Shown here piece by piece: positions 44,581 to 55,549 of a stretch of DNA of 64,000 nucleotides; within the stretch, counting starts at the first letter, position 1, and each line of letters starts with the position of its first letter. Source of the DNA: Tremella fuciformis (Eukaryota; Basidiomycota; Tremellomycetes; Tremellales; Tremellaceae); assembly GCA_032768795.1 (NCBI GenBank), contig CP136491.1:3412501-3476500 (forward strand). The letters are read 5' to 3'. The notes beneath the pieces were generated by a model. That model worked only from the letters and a program-made list of their open reading frames with translations, did not search any database and was not told the origin of the DNA. The translations under genes were made by a program, and so were the position numbers.

Positions 44581-46004
44581 CCGTAGAGCATCTGGGCGTG
44601 GAATGTATGGGGCAGTGCGTCGTATGCCGCTTCAGATTTTGAGATCTCTTCTGTTCACGGATAAACTTGAGGAGTCGGATCATGTCCGCCTCCTCGTACA
44701 AGATTCTGTGTTCTTGGTTGTTGGGGACCGAGAGGACTGGGGGCAGCCGGCCAGAGAGGACCACGACGTCGATCGCTCTTGTCCGTTCGCACTTTGGGAA
44801 CATTCATCGCCGACGGAGTTGAATGCGCCACGTAAGCCACTTCTCTCATGCAGATCTCCCCCCTTCCTCTCTGTGCACGATGCGTGCACCGCTTCAGCTT
44901 CATCAAGCGTGTCTCGGGCAAACCCGTCCAAGTGGAGTGGTCGCCGAGCGGCAGACTAGACGGCTAGGGGTAGTAGAATTCAGGACTTCACACGCTTCCA
45001 AACAGCGCAGGAGGAAGAGACTTCCGAAACGGCCAATACAGTTTTTTCACCTGCCCCAATACCCCTTGCTACGTCGTTCCTATTCCTCGTCTGCGCTTGC
45101 GTGGTCGAGGAGCTCGTTGTGCTGCCGGATGTTAGTCCGAGAGCAGCCGGGTGATCGGATCAAGGCAAAGCAGGCCTTGCACGGCCGGGACTGGCGCACT
45201 CGGCAGGAGAATTCGTTCCTCCCCGTTTGGCCCCTGCTTACAATTACCCAAGCGCCCACAGGTGGGGGATGAATGCGCGTGCGTAGTTGAGCCGTAGACC
45301 CGTTGCTGGGGTGTGTTCAGGGACGGTCCGAGCGTGATCCGTGGGCTCAAACGTCATCGTCTCGCACGCTCCCCTTTGGCTTTGGCTTCTGGGACCTGGG
45401 TGAAAGCGAAAACATGAACTCTTTGCCCCTGTCCCGCACCTGAACGCCTCTTCAGCTGCCCTTACCTCCTTAGCCTTGCGAGGGAAAAAAAAATAATTGG
45501 TCCACCCTCGGCCCTGGAGGCGCAACCCAGGGTGAGTTGCCGCGCAGGATCAGGAGTCCACGGAAAGCGGAAAGCGAGACTCTGAGGCCCAGCAGGTACG
45601 AGTGCAGCTTGAAACCGCAGGTAAGTGGAGGGGACACACCCCAAAAAGAAAGAGCGCACTCGCACTGGACCGTCAGCGAGTAGCACAAGACCAAACGAAC
45701 GAGAGGGACGGTGGTGTCCAAGAGCGCTCTTCTCAAGAACACTGCCTGTCTCTGCTTACTCGTTCCACACGGCATCGACGTCGACATTGTCGCCGTCGCC
45801 GTCGCGAGTCGCGGTACCAGACACGGTAGCTGCCAGTTGCGGCATTTTGCGCCGGCACACCCAGTAGAGACCGCGGACCCGTTCGATCGCTCGCTCGCGC
45901 CCACCATGTATGCCAGACGGTAGAGCCGCGCCAGAGGCTCTCCAGGTGGCTCCAGACCTCCCCCATCCCCTCGCACCTCCCCGGCCTCACCGTTGCTGCT
46001 CGCA
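44581..46004. other. 1.4-kb region without a supported gene
   Basis: No family is recognised on either strand. Fragments that look coding by composition are present: on the plus strand, ATC-GCC-rich codons at about 44806-44829 join over a 66-nt intron with good GTAAGC donor (44830) to sequence up to a TAG near 44970, and another open run from about 44984 to 45152 has a hydrophobic segment PLATSFLFLVCACVV. A separate open frame (44655-44921) lies on the minus strand. I could not connect these to a start codon convincingly. The long minus-strand frame at 45470-46279 overlaps the start of the next gene and is a shadow. The rest should hold the promoter of the gene starting at 46005. Confidence 0.4.
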
Positions 46005-47675
46005 ATGTCCACAGCGCTCCCGCCGCTCTTCACGACCCTCCCTCTGCAGCGCTCTCCCCCGTCGCCCATGACCCAGCTGGCGCACATGACCTCGTCCACC
46101 TCGACCTCGGACTCGCCCCTCTCGACGCACATGTCTGTCCCCGGCCAGTCGTACTGCACCTCGCCCGCGTCGTACGAGCCGACAGAGTCGCTCTCGTTCC
46201 CCAAAATGCCCGTGGCCTCGTGCTCGTCTACGGTCAACTCGACCGACTCGGAATGCCTGTCGGACCTCGAGTCGCGCATCCAGTCTCCCTCGCTCCTCTC
46301 GTGCCTCTTCGCCGCCCAGACCCCAGTCGTCGTGCTCGGCGGCGACCAGACGCGCTCCTCTTCCTCGTCCTATCAGCCCACACCCATCTCCCCCTCGCAC
46401 ACCGGCGGCGGCGCCGGGTGTGCCAAGCCCATCCTGCGCCGAGACACCGGCACCATGTCTGACGACCCGCACCTCGCCTTCCGCGCTGCCCTCATGAACG
46501 GCTTCAACACGGCCGCGGCGGGCGCGGCGCCCTTCAGCGGGCAAGAGTCCGAGGCGACCTCGCCCAAATCCACCGTGAGCGGCGTCAAGCGCTCCTGCAC
46601 GCTGAAATTTGCGGTCCGACCGCCCTCGCGCACCGACTCGATCTCCCCCTCGAAAGACAGGAAGGCGGCGTCCGGCGCAGGCAGGCAGGACAAGGAAAAG
46701 ATGTGGATGACGCCTGCGCGCGTCGAGAAGGAGTCGGACGACGAGGGGTACCAGGAGGACTCGGAGGGCGGCTTCACCTCTGACGAGGATGCCGAGGTCG
46801 GCTTGGGGCTCATCTCGCCGCGACGCGATTGGAGAAGAGGCAAGGCTTTGTGGCCTGGCGCGCGCGCCCAGCCCAACCCCTCCTTCTCTGCGTCTGCCTC
46901 GCGCCATCCGGCCGACCGACCGAGCATCAGACGCGTCGAGTCCTCCATCTTCTACGTGACCGAGCCGGACGAGCCATCGGCGCCTGCGCCCAGGGCCGGC
47001 CCTTCGCGAGGACGCAGCGTGTCCATCGCCGCCGGGGCGTGCAAGACAGTCACGAAATGCTCTCGCCACCTCTCGCCTCCTCCTCGACCTCGATCCCCCT
47101 CGCCCTTGCGCAACGGCGTCGCGCGGGCCAACTCTCTCCGCGTCCAGGTGGACGGGTACGCGCCGCCGGCCGCCAGGTCGCCATCGGCCTTTGAGCTCTG
47201 CAGACGGCGGGGCTCGGGGCAGCCGCGCATCCTCGCCGACGCCCAATGCAGGACCTTTGCCCTCAAGTCCCGCGCGTCGATCGGGTGGAAGTCTGACGAC
47301 GCGGCTTTCCTCGCGCGTCCCCAATCGTCTCCGCGAAGAGATATGATGCGCAAGGCGTCCCTCCCCGAGGCGGTCCTTCCTGGTCCCATCACGGGCGCTG
47401 GGCCTTGTCAGCCCAGGCGATTCCGTTCCATCCTGCGCACGCAGTCGGCCTCACCGCTCGTACCGACCCCGACCTCGACCGCCCGGCCTGACGCTAGCGG
47501 GCCCATCGGGTCAGAGCCGCCTATGGGCAGAAGGGGCTCAGCGCCGACCATCTTCTCAACCCGGGGTGCGCTATGGAAGCTCGAGCCCATGAGCGTCATC
47601 GCTCCTGCCCCGGCGTCCCCCGCGCTGAGCATGGGCAGTGCCAAAGAAGGCCTGCAGCGGGCTTTGGGATATTGA
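46005..47675 (+). CDS. Ser/Pro-rich hypothetical protein
   Basis: Intronless frame of 556 residues from ATG 46005 to stop 47673-47675. Not recognised. The protein is rich in Ser, Pro, Thr and Arg and probably mostly disordered. A few stretches look like short functional motifs: CAKPILRRDTGTM with DPHLAFRAALMNGF, SCTLKFAVRPPSRTDSI, and an acidic GYQEDSEGGFTSDEDAEVGLGLI followed by SPRRDWRRGKALWPG. RFRSILRTQSASP lies near the C terminus. Such an arrangement of basic and acidic motifs is common in phosphatase or kinase regulators, but I see no proof. Codon third positions are strongly C/G, as in true genes here, and the open minus-strand frame over the same DNA is a by-product of that bias. Confidence 0.75.
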   Translation: MSTALPPLFTTLPLQRSPPSPMTQLAHMTSSTSTSDSPLSTHMSVPGQSYCTSPASYEPTESLSFPKMPVASCSSTVNSTDSECLSDLESRIQSPSLLSCLFAAQTPVVVLGGDQTRSSSSSYQPTPISPSHTGGGAGCAKPILRRDTGTMSDDPHLAFRAALMNGFNTAAAGAAPFSGQESEATSPKSTVSGVKRSCTLKFAVRPPSRTDSISPSKDRKAASGAGRQDKEKMWMTPARVEKESDDEGYQEDSEGGFTSDEDAEVGLGLISPRRDWRRGKALWPGARAQPNPSFSASASRHPADRPSIRRVESSIFYVTEPDEPSAPAPRAGPSRGRSVSIAAGACKTVTKCSRHLSPPPRPRSPSPLRNGVARANSLRVQVDGYAPPAARSPSAFELCRRRGSGQPRILADAQCRTFALKSRASIGWKSDDAAFLARPQSSPRRDMMRKASLPEAVLPGPITGAGPCQPRRFRSILRTQSASPLVPTPTSTARPDASGPIGSEPPMGRRGSAPTIFSTRGALWKLEPMSVIAPAPASPALSMGSAKEGLQRALGY

Positions 47676-47923
47676 GCCCTCCGCGTGTAGCATAATCACC
47701 ATTTGTCCAGTTTGTCCCTTCCGGACCGCTTGCCGGGCTGCTCGCCTGCCTGAGGCAGGCGCTGTCGGGCGGGCTGAGAAGAGTAGATCACTAGAGTTGG
47801 TCTGTAACGTTGACGGTCTTCATGCATCGGTGATACGGTTCGCATCTAATGGTCTAATGAGCTGACTGACGCGACTGACTTGCTTTTGCCGCCACCCATT
47901 CCACACATCTGCTCATTTCTCAC

Positions 47924-50288
47924 ATGGAATCGCCCACTTCCATCTTACTCTCTTCTCTTCAACAGCACATCCGCATGCAGGAGACGCACAGTATGCCCGA
48001 CGGCGGCTCCACGCCTGACGCCCCGGCGCAGAGCCAGAGCCCACCCCTGCCGCCTCTCCCCGCCGCGCTCTCCGCCTCGTCACTCCCCCAGCTCTCGTCG
48101 CCCCCTGCGCCCACCACCTACGCCGCGTATGTAGAGGGCAGAGAGCGATACGGCTCCCTCTCGCGTACCGCCCCATCGGGCAAGGTCAAGTCCACCACCA
48201 AGGGCGCGGCCAAGACCCTCTTCCCTTCGTTTGGGAGGAGCAAGTCCCCGCCCGCCCCGCCCGCCCCCACGCCCACCACGGCAGAAGCGCGACCCGAGCC
48301 CCACACCGAGACGACGCTGCAGGTCGCACATGCCTCTCACCCCCGCCGCGGCAGAGCCCGCCAGCCGTCAGGCATGAGCGCTACGGCCAAAGCGTTCGAG
48401 ATTCCCTTCTGGCCAGGCAAGTCGTCCGCCCAGGGCGTTGCCGCCCGGCGCGCCAGCAAGTCTGCAAGAGCGTTGCAGGAGCTCATCATTCCTGCTCCGA
48501 CCATTTCGCGCTTTGTCAGTATGGCCGACCGGGAGAAGGAGCGCAAGTCGACGGTGCCCATGAGGGAGAAAGACCTCGACCGACTGCGGCGCCAGCTGCT
48601 GGATCCCGAGCAGGCGGACATGGTCATCACCCACGCGCGCAACCTTTCCTTCTCGTCGTTTGACGTTTCGGCCCCGCTGGCGTCGCAGGGCAAGGGACCG
48701 TCCAAGCGCGGCAGCGTCAAGAAGATCTTCGGCTCAGCCAAAGGGAAAGACCATAAAGGTATTGAAGGCCCACTGCCCTCTGACGAGGGAGGTGCTGGGC
48801 CCATTCGCGCCATATGTCTCGACGTCGACGATCAGCACGCCACACAGTTGATCGCTCATGCTCGTCGGGAGGAAGAAGAAGCGTTGGTCCCGCGGAGGCC
48901 TGGCGAGGTCCGTCATGCCACTCCTCGAGACAAGCCACGCGTGCCCCTTCTGTTGTCCCTCGTCCTGTCCCCGTCTCGCGTGAACGACGACGAGAGGTCG
49001 GAGCAGTCCAGTCAAGTCCCCGATGCGACCGACACGTCGGAGAATGCGCCCCTTGTGCCGCTTACTACCTTGCGGACTCGGACACCCTCAACCAACGATA
49101 CGGGCCTGCCTCTCGGCTTGCTGCAGCCCCCTTCTGTCGCCAGCTTCCGTCGACCTCTGGCTGGCGCTCTGCCCAGCTCGGATACCCTCAGAAGGGGCTT
49201 TGAGGCGCTTCTCGAGACGGAGGGCAAGGTCTACGACTTTGCGCCACCCAGCCATGTTGGCCTGTCACCTCCTGAGGATCGGATGAGCGTGTATACTTGT
49301 GAGGGAATAGGCTAGAGTGTCAGACAAAGAGCTGACAGGCAGATTGGTGGGGATTCGAGCTCGTCATGGTGGGTTAGCATGAATTGGGGTGCAGGGTAGC
49401 TGATCGTTAGCCGCCGCCCACCCTCGAGTATCTTGGCAAAGTCAAAGAGGTATCTGTATCGCTCCTCAACCTGTTGGGCATCATGGTATTCGCTGTGCCG
49501 GGCGGCACACGGGAACTGGCGCCGTTCATCGGAGTACTCAGCAGGTATATCGAGAGCGAGTGAGTGAAGCCAGTGAATGCTTTCAGTCAGTACTGAGGTC
49601 AGGTGGCAGCTACTCGTTCAGCAAGACCGTGGCAATGGAATTGTCTGCGCTTCCACCTGGTCAGCTACATTGTGCTTCACGAATCCAGCTGACGTCCAGG
49701 TTCATCCCCGCTGCCATCGTGGCCCGACCATGGGACTTTACCTCGACAGGCCCCTTTGTCGCTCCCGCACCGATCGCGGCTGATCCGATCCTTCAGGTCC
49801 TGCCTACTTCGTTCTTCCCGGCCCAGCGCCAGTACTCGGAAACGCCGAGAAGCAGCATCGCAGACGGTCGTCAGCCGAGTGTCGACCTGGGCAACGAGAC
49901 CGACGCTAATAGCACGGCTGGCCCATCTGCCGGCCCGGGCGATCAGGCGGACGAAACGGCCTCCGGCAGCCCCGAGGTGTATGTGAGGATGGGTCAGCGG
50001 GCCGAAGAAGAGCGAGCGCGACGGTCGGAAGATTGGAAACGCCTTTTGAGCGGGCGTGACAGGCGAGGCGGGCTTCTGATGCCCACCTCGTCGTCTCATC
50101 CTGCCAAGGGGAATCAGAAGCGAGTGAGGAAGCTCTCTGAGCCGTCCCGAGGGTCCTACACTGCACTGAGCGACCGAGACCTCAACGACCCCGCCGAGAG
50201 GAAGAACGAGCCGAAGCCGCCGGCCCAAGACCCGAATCCCCGGAGGAGGCTTGGTGGTTCGGCGGGGGATTTCTATGCTCTGTATTGA
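47924..50288 (+). CDS. Large hypothetical protein with one hydrophobic segment
   Basis: Not recognised. Exon 1 (from ATG 47924) codes about 460 residues that are Ser/Pro-rich with basic patches (KTLFPSFGRSKSPP, KKIFGSAKGKDHKG), and ends SVYTY. Two short introns lead to a conserved-looking core: WWGFELVM, PPPTLEYLGKVKEVSVSLLNLLGIMVFAVPGG and ELAPFIGVLSRYIESE, followed after further introns by FIPAAIVARPWDFTSTGPF. The C-terminal 180 residues are again hydrophilic, with VRMGQRAEEERARRSEDWKRLL, and end GDFYALY; stop 50286-50288. The hydrophobic LLNLLGIMVFAV may be a membrane-associated helix. It lies tandem to the preceding Ser/Pro-rich gene (248-bp gap). Confidence 0.75.
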
Positions 50289-50618
50289 GTGTGTGTAGCT
50301 TGTGACTGTTCATGTAGCGTCAGGTGGTCTATGTATCTTGTCCATGTTGCGAGTACTCGTCCAGTATCGTCGTGAAGGAAGAGGTAGATGACGCCATCCG
50401 ATCAAAGAGATACAGTCAGCACCACACCTCCACCGACGTCTCATCGCTTCTCCATATTATACTGTATCTCTTCAACAACTACGACCAACCACACCATACG
50501 ACCACTCACCGCCACCCTCCTCGTCTTGTCCTTGTCCCTATCTCTCGCCCTCGCCCCTCACTTCTTCGGCACAGACACGAATACCAATACACCATCGCCC
50601 ACCCAGCTTGGGCGGCGT
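50289..50618. other. Spacer and promoter of MsrA gene
   Basis: 330 bases, no separate gene. The MsrA frame is open upstream of its chosen ATG to 50388, with a hydrophobic stretch LLVLSLSLSLALA. A longer isoform with a signal-anchor start at 50388 is possible in principle. Confidence 0.5.
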
Positions 50619-51623
50619 ATGTTCCGCGGACTGTTCAGCTCTGTCACCGGTCGATCTGCCGCTACAGCCGCGATGAAGGGTCCTAAACAGCCCCCGGCGC
50701 CCACTGTCCCCGCGGCCATCAAGAGCTCGCAAGAGGCCAAGCTGGGAGATGGCGGTGAGTCCTACGTCGGGCTTGTACTGCACGCCGGCAGCGGCGGCGC
50801 GGGAGGAGGGGCTGAGGAAGGGGGAGGCTGAGCCGCAGTCGAGTATGCGACCTTTGCCTCGGGTTGTTTCGTATGTTCCTCTATCCCCTCCCCCTGGTCT
50901 CTCAGCCCCGTCTCGAGCCACCCTCGGTAGCAGAGGGCTGATGGACAGTGGGGCACCGAGCATCTCTTCAGACAGCATTACCAGCACCTGCCCAAGTTCT
51001 CCTGTGTGTCGGGGTACACCGGCGGCGATGCGTCCAACCCGAGTGAGCCTCCTCCTCTCCCTTTCCTCTTCCAGGAGGCTGAGCCCAGGCTATCGTCAGG
51101 TGTGTTCAGGCTCCACGGGTCACGCCGAGTCCGTTCGCGTGGGGTACCAGGCCGGCTCGGTCGGCTACGGCGAGCTCGTCGAGTTTTTCTACAGGACCCA
51201 CGACCCCACGACCGTCGACAGGCAAGGCCCGGACCGGGGCTCGCGTGAGCCCGCCAGGGGCCCGTTTGGGCGGATGGCAGCGCTGATGTGCAGAGTATAG
51301 GTCGGCCATCTTCTTCCATTCGCCCGAGCAGGAGCAGGTGGCTCGGCAGGTCACGCAGGAGGTGCAGGACAAGTAGTAAGTCTGCGCCCGCGTCCGCGGC
51401 CTGCCTAGCGGCAGCCACGCTCATGCTGCAGTATCACACCTGGCGGACGCAAGATCGTCACGCAGATCCTGCCCGCTGGCAAGTGGTGGGACGCCGAGGC
51501 GTACCACCAAGAGTACCGTGAGTCGCCAGCCCCGGGCGAGCGTGAGGAAGCTAGGCTGACGCGCGCGCAGTGGACAACAACCCCGGGGGATACGAGTGCC
51601 CCACGCACATGTTCTACTGGTAG
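50619..51623 (+). CDS. MXR1: Peptide methionine sulfoxide reductase A
   Basis: Repairs methionine-S-sulfoxide in proteins during oxidative stress. The active site GCFWGTEH is split by an intron precisely between GCF and W. Following exons give [59 protein letters not shown] and KIVTQILPAGKWWDAEAYHQEYLDNNPGGYECPTHMFYW, ending at TAG 51621-51623. All MsrA landmarks including GCFW, GYxGG and the HAEsV block are present. The N terminus from ATG 50619 (MFRGLFSSVTGRSAATAAMK) is basic and Ser/Ala-rich, compatible with mitochondrial import; an internal Met at residue 19 could start a cytosolic form. Five introns. Confidence 0.93.
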
Positions 51624-51713
51624 CGTGCATAGCGTCTATAGCAGTCTATAGCAGTCTGTGTTGTGCATGCAGGCGGCTCGTATCGTATCAAGAAAGGTCT
51701 GGCGCCTGGCGGC

Positions 51714-52166
51714 TCACCACCACCCCGCCAGCCGCGCACCCACGACGACAAACACGCCCGTGTTGAACGCGTGCATCCCGACCTTGGCGCCCTCCCCGCT
51801 CGGCAGCCCCAGCAGCGTCCATATGTCCGTCAGGCCCACGGTGGCGTACGACAGCAGCACGATCGCCAGCGCGGTGCGCTGCGGGCGCCCGAGGTGCGTC
51901 AGCAGCGCGATCATGATGCCCACCGCGAGGTTGCGCTGCGACATGGTGGGGAAGAGCGTCATCAGTTGCGGAGTGGGCTTGAGCAGCCCGAACCCCCCCG
52001 CGGCTGCTGCTCAGCTACTTCCCCCTCATGATACTTGAGAAGGGGACCCACCGCCCTGCGGGTTGAGCACGCCCATCAGGCCGATCCCGCTCAGCCCGAC
52101 GCCCATCACATAGCACAGGCCCGTGATGAGGGGGTTGGAGTCGATCGGGGCTGTGGCGAGAGACAT
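51714..52166 (-). CDS. Small membrane protein of DUF4267 type
   Basis: Two exons, about 130 residues. Exon 1 (from ATG 52166): MSLATAPIDSNPLITGLCYVMG with a first helix and the motif GVGLSGIGLMGVLNPQGG. Exon 2: GGFGLLKPTPQLMTLFPTMSQRNLAVGIMIALL, then GRPQRTALAIVLLSYATVGLTDIW and HAFNTGVFVVVGARLAGWW, stop 51716-51714. Four hydrophobic segments and the RN(L)xxG and D-W-x-motif recall DUF4267 small membrane proteins often found near secondary-metabolism genes; the function is unknown. Convergent with MXR1 (90 bp). Confidence 0.75.
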
Positions 52167-52469
52167 TTTTGGGATGTTGCGTGGGCGAGTCTGTCAGAGC
52201 TCCCCCCCTCCCCTTTTATCCCCTCAGACTTCTCTGCACGACGTCGGCGCCGAGACGAGTCCGAGAGGGGTTACTAACTGCCACACTGCCCATGGTCGGC
52301 AACCGACCGACCGAGGTGACTCCCAGTGAAGTGACCACGTGGCCCCTCCTCGAAGCAGTCACTCATCGGATGCCAGACTGCGTCAAATAAGGAGAACAAG
52401 TAGGCTCCGCAATCCACGCCACTGCAAATGCCAATGCGACGATGCATAATGTCGTTACGACTACTGGTC
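52167..52469. other. Spacer between DUF4267 gene start and stress-protein gene end
   Basis: 303 bases, no gene seen. It holds the promoter of the minus-strand DUF4267 gene; GC-rich with a C-rich run at 52202-52213. Confidence 0.55.
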
Positions 52470-53012
52470 CTAATGGTGCTTCGGCTTGTGGGCCTCCTTG
52501 CTCTGCGCCTTGGCCTCCTCCTTCTTCCTCAGCTCCTGCTCGTCGTCGTCCAGCAGCTCCTTGTCCTTTTTCGCCCCGCGGCTCGGCTCGTTCCCGTGGC
52601 TGCGCGCCAGCGCCGTCGGGTCGTGCGCCGCCTCGGCCTTCTCCTCCTCGGCTTTCTTCTCGATCTGCTCGACCCGCGCGGCGTCGGCGATGTTGTTGGC
52701 GAGCGACCGCTCGTCTTTCGAGTCGAGCCGGTCGTGTGCGTGTTCCGGGGCGCCCTCGAATGCTTGTCCTTCGTTGTGCGGGTTGCCTGCGAGCGGAACG
52801 AGCGGAGCGAGTGGAGTGCGCATGTGGCGGGTGTGTCGTGTGCGATGACGGGCGTCGGTGGTCGAGCGGAGAGATGTCAGAGAGGCAGTAAGACGTAGGA
52901 AGGCAAGGGAAGGGAGATCACATCAGCTGTGCGCCTGTCTCTTGCTCGAAACAGTCGACTCACCGGCGTTGCCAGTGGCAGGGTTGATGGCACCAGAATT
53001 GTTCTCGGACAT
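52470..53012 (-). CDS. Small hydrophilic stress-type protein, conserved in fungi
   Basis: Two exons, about 120 residues. Exon 1 (ATG 53012): MSENNSGAINPATGNAG; exon 2 begins NPHNEGQAFEGAPEHAHDRLDSKDE and continues LANNIADAARVEQIEKKAEEEKAEAAHDPTALARSHGNEPSRGAKKDKELLDDDEQELRKK, ending His/Lys-rich (HKPKHH) at 52472-52470. The protein is all charged or small residues, without cysteine or aromatic residues, like LEA/hydrophilin proteins. The HGNEPSRGAK-KD-ELL block recurs in small uncharacterised fungal proteins. It shares the STRE-rich divergent promoter with HSP12, which agrees with stress induction. Confidence 0.75.
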
Positions 53013-53467
53013 CGTGTACGTGTATAGGCGTGTAAAAAGGCGAAGAGTCCTGCTCGGCGTCAGCTCCCTCCTCGACTTAGCATCCGTGCTCGTACTACCC
53101 ACTTGTTGCTGATTACTTTTGGTAGTGTTGCAGTGTACAGTCGGCTGCTCGATGAGTTTCGCCCCTCCTACCGGCGGCATCCGCCACATCGACCAGCTAG
53201 AGGGGCTCGACGTCATACCACGTGTCACCTCGTCATCATCTTTCAATACTGGAATCAGGCACCGCTTATCCGCGTCATGACGCACAGACCACCTTGGCAC
53301 CTACCTGCCGCGGGTGACTCTCTGCCACGTACACCCCTCTAGACGTATATATATACCCCTCGGCCCTCCAACTAACTCTTCTTCCACAACACACTGGAAA
53401 CCACCCGCAACAACACTCACTCGACACGACCTCGATTAACCAAGCGCAAGCTCATACTTCCAACACA
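53013..53467. promoter_or_regulatory. Bidirectional stress promoter with four STRE cores
   Basis: CCCCT or AGGGG cores at 53162-53166, 53201-53205, 53334-53338 and 53356-53360, in 455 bp between two stress-type genes. About one would be expected by chance. No coding exon is supported. Confidence 0.6.
53346..53355 (+). promoter_or_regulatory. TATA box of HSP12-type gene
   Basis: TATATATATA lies 113 bp before the ATG and directly abuts an STRE core at 53356. A TATA box is typical of strongly inducible genes. Confidence 0.7.
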
Positions 53468-54092
53468 ATGTCTGACATGGGCCGTCAATCCCTCGGCGAC
53501 AGTGCGTCTTGTTTCGTCTTTCTTCTCTCCCTCATCCACCCACGCCCGCTGGCACCGCTATTCCTACCTCCCTCGCCACTTCCCTATCACGTTCGCATGG
53601 GCAGCGAGCTGTCTGCCTCGCTTGCTGCCCAAGTTCCCTGCTATACTTGGGATTCGCTCGCTCCGACGGTGTGGCTGACCCGCAGAGGCCGAATCCGCCC
53701 TCAAGCCCGACTCGCAAAAGTCCTACCTCGAGCAGGGTGAGGACATGCTCAAGGGGAAGGCCGACGTGAGTCCCCTTCATTCGGGCAGTCCCACCCCATC
53801 GCCTCCCATCACTCCAGACTGCCCTTACGACGCCCACCCGCGCCACTCGTCCTCTTTCCTGCTCCCCCTCACAATTGCCCTTCTTGCGCCCATACTGACC
53901 ACAGTCTGCCGCCTCTTCCGCCGAGCCCCAGTCGCAAAAGTCGTGGACCCAGTCCGCCAGCGACGCCATCTCTGGCAACTCGAACGAGAACCAGTCGTCT
54001 CTTGCCGACAAGGCCAAGGTGCGTCGGGTGGTGCCCCAATTAGTGGTAGAGAAGCTAATTGGTAGGACGCCCTCGGCATGAACAAGCAGTAG
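53468..54092 (+). CDS. HSP12: Hsp12/Hsp9 small heat-shock protein
   Basis: Membrane-stabilising, intrinsically disordered stress protein. Exons give MSDMGRQSLGD, then KAESALKPDSQKSYLEQGEDMLKGKAD, then SAASSAEPQSQKSWTQSASDAISG, and finally KDALGMNKQ at stop 54090-54092. The repeated PxSQKS motif and the initial MSD-xRxSLxD and terminal KxxLGM-K are diagnostic of the Hsp9/12 family. About 85 residues coded in four exons with three introns of 50-190 nt, long for this genome. The 5' leader is rich in CA. The promoter has a TATA box and STRE cores. Confidence 0.93.
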
Positions 54093-54511
54093 AGCGTCTA
54101 CCTGCTTTGCCTGTTGTATGGCTGGGAGATGATGTAGCCGTGAGCCATGTAGGAATGACAACGTATGCACGATGAGTCTTTGTTCCACGTGATATTTCGG
54201 GGGCGTGTTTCAGAGTGTGCACGGTGTTTCAGATTGTTACCGATTTTGTCCTGCTCACCATCAAAGATTCCTTTGTCAACATCATCGATTACCTACACTG
54301 CGCAGCATTGGCCAGAGCATACATTGACTGGCAAGACACAGGACAGAGCCTCGACATTGCAAGCAGACGAAGCAAACTTGTATCACTGTCAAAGGTGTAC
54401 AGTCACCCGCCACCCTTCTCCCGCACACACCGCCCCGCTCACCAAGTAACGGCATTGTCATTGTCATCTCCTCACATCACATCTTGCATTCGACACCATC
54501 TATCCAACATC
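54093..54511. other. Spacer HSP12/DUF7137 gene
   Basis: 419 bases, relatively AT-rich, without a supported gene. Promoter of the downstream gene must be here; nothing specific is recognised. Confidence 0.55.
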
Positions 54512-55296
54512 ATGTCCTCCTCGTCCTCGGCATCCGCCTCCCAGTCTTCCCAAGCATCAGGCTCAGCATCGCGCAACGCCACTTCCACATCGTCCTCGAG
54601 CACATCGTCGATCTCGATCCCCGGCACCGCCGCCGCGGGCGGCATCACGGTCACGCAGCCGCCCTCGACGGCCAGCGCGAGCTACTACAAGATTGCCAGC
54701 GCGGAATACATCACGTTCGGGTGGAACTTGACGAGCCTCTAGTGCGTCCTCTCTCTCCTCTCCTTCCCTCCCTCCTCTCCCTCCCTCCTCGATCGACCCA
54801 CCGCAGGAGGGGTCGATTGACACGCAGCGTCCAGCCAAAGTCGCTCACGGTCATCGCCAGCTGCAGCGCCAACGGCAACACCTACCCCGTCGGACCCACC
54901 GCCAGCCCGCAGAACGTCCTGCCGGGCAACGCGACGCAGGTCGTCTGGAACCCGTGGCAGTGGGAGCAACTGCCCTCGGCGGTCCCGTTCGCAGAGGCGA
55001 CCTACGTCCTGAAGATATGGGACGAGCGCGGGCCCGACGTCGGCGTCAAGGGCGGCTACCTGTCCCCGTACGCCGGCACAAACTTTGCCATGTATCGCCC
55101 GGGCGCGTATACGCCGCTGTCCAGTGGGTCTCCCGAGGTTGGGACAAGTTGGGCGGTCCAGTTTGGGCTGACGCCAGATTGGACGTGCGTCGGGTGCGAT
55201 GCGGCCTTTGGCGCCCTCGCCGAGCCGGCCGGTATCCTCCTCTTCACGTCGCTGCTCATTACGCTCTTCACGACGTGGAACGTGATCCGGCGATAA
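54512..55296 (+). CDS. Ser-rich single-pass membrane protein of DUF7137 type
   Basis: Two exons. The N terminus (ATG 54512) is a 50-residue Ser/Ala/Thr stretch, then GGITVTQPPSTASASYYKIASAEYITFGWNLTSLY. After an intron of about 100 nt: VQPKSLTVIASCSANGNTYPVGP, VLPGNATQVVWNPWQW, EATYVLKIWDERGPDVG, LSPYAGTNFAMYRPGAYTPL and FGLTPDWTCVGCDAAFGA. A C-terminal helix GILLFTSLLITLFTTWNVI leads to stop 55294-55296. The beta-rich domain with conserved ITFGWN and C-terminal anchor fits fungal DUF7137 proteins, probably surface or secretory. No signal peptide is seen at the N terminus, so topology is uncertain. Confidence 0.72.
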
Positions 55297-55492
55297 GACT
55301 CTGGACAATCACTTTCCCCGGCCATATGACTGATCATACGATTACGCTCGATCCCACCACGACTCCATAATGACCACTTGACTCCGTACTTGGCCCGGAC
55401 ACTGCATGTTCTCCCACACGATGCATCGTACTCTTCCGCACGCTCCCCCTACTCTGCCTTACCTTACTACCTTACTTTCCCCTTCTCCCTCA

Positions 55493-55515
55493 CCCCCCCC
55501 CCCCCCCCCCCCCCC

Positions 55516-55549
<34 letters not shown>

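Noticed and set aside
45987..47324. 445-codon open frame on the minus strand
   Set aside because: Antisense to the Ser/Pro-rich gene 46005-47675; composition is Arg/Gly/Ala-rich as expected of a shadow frame.
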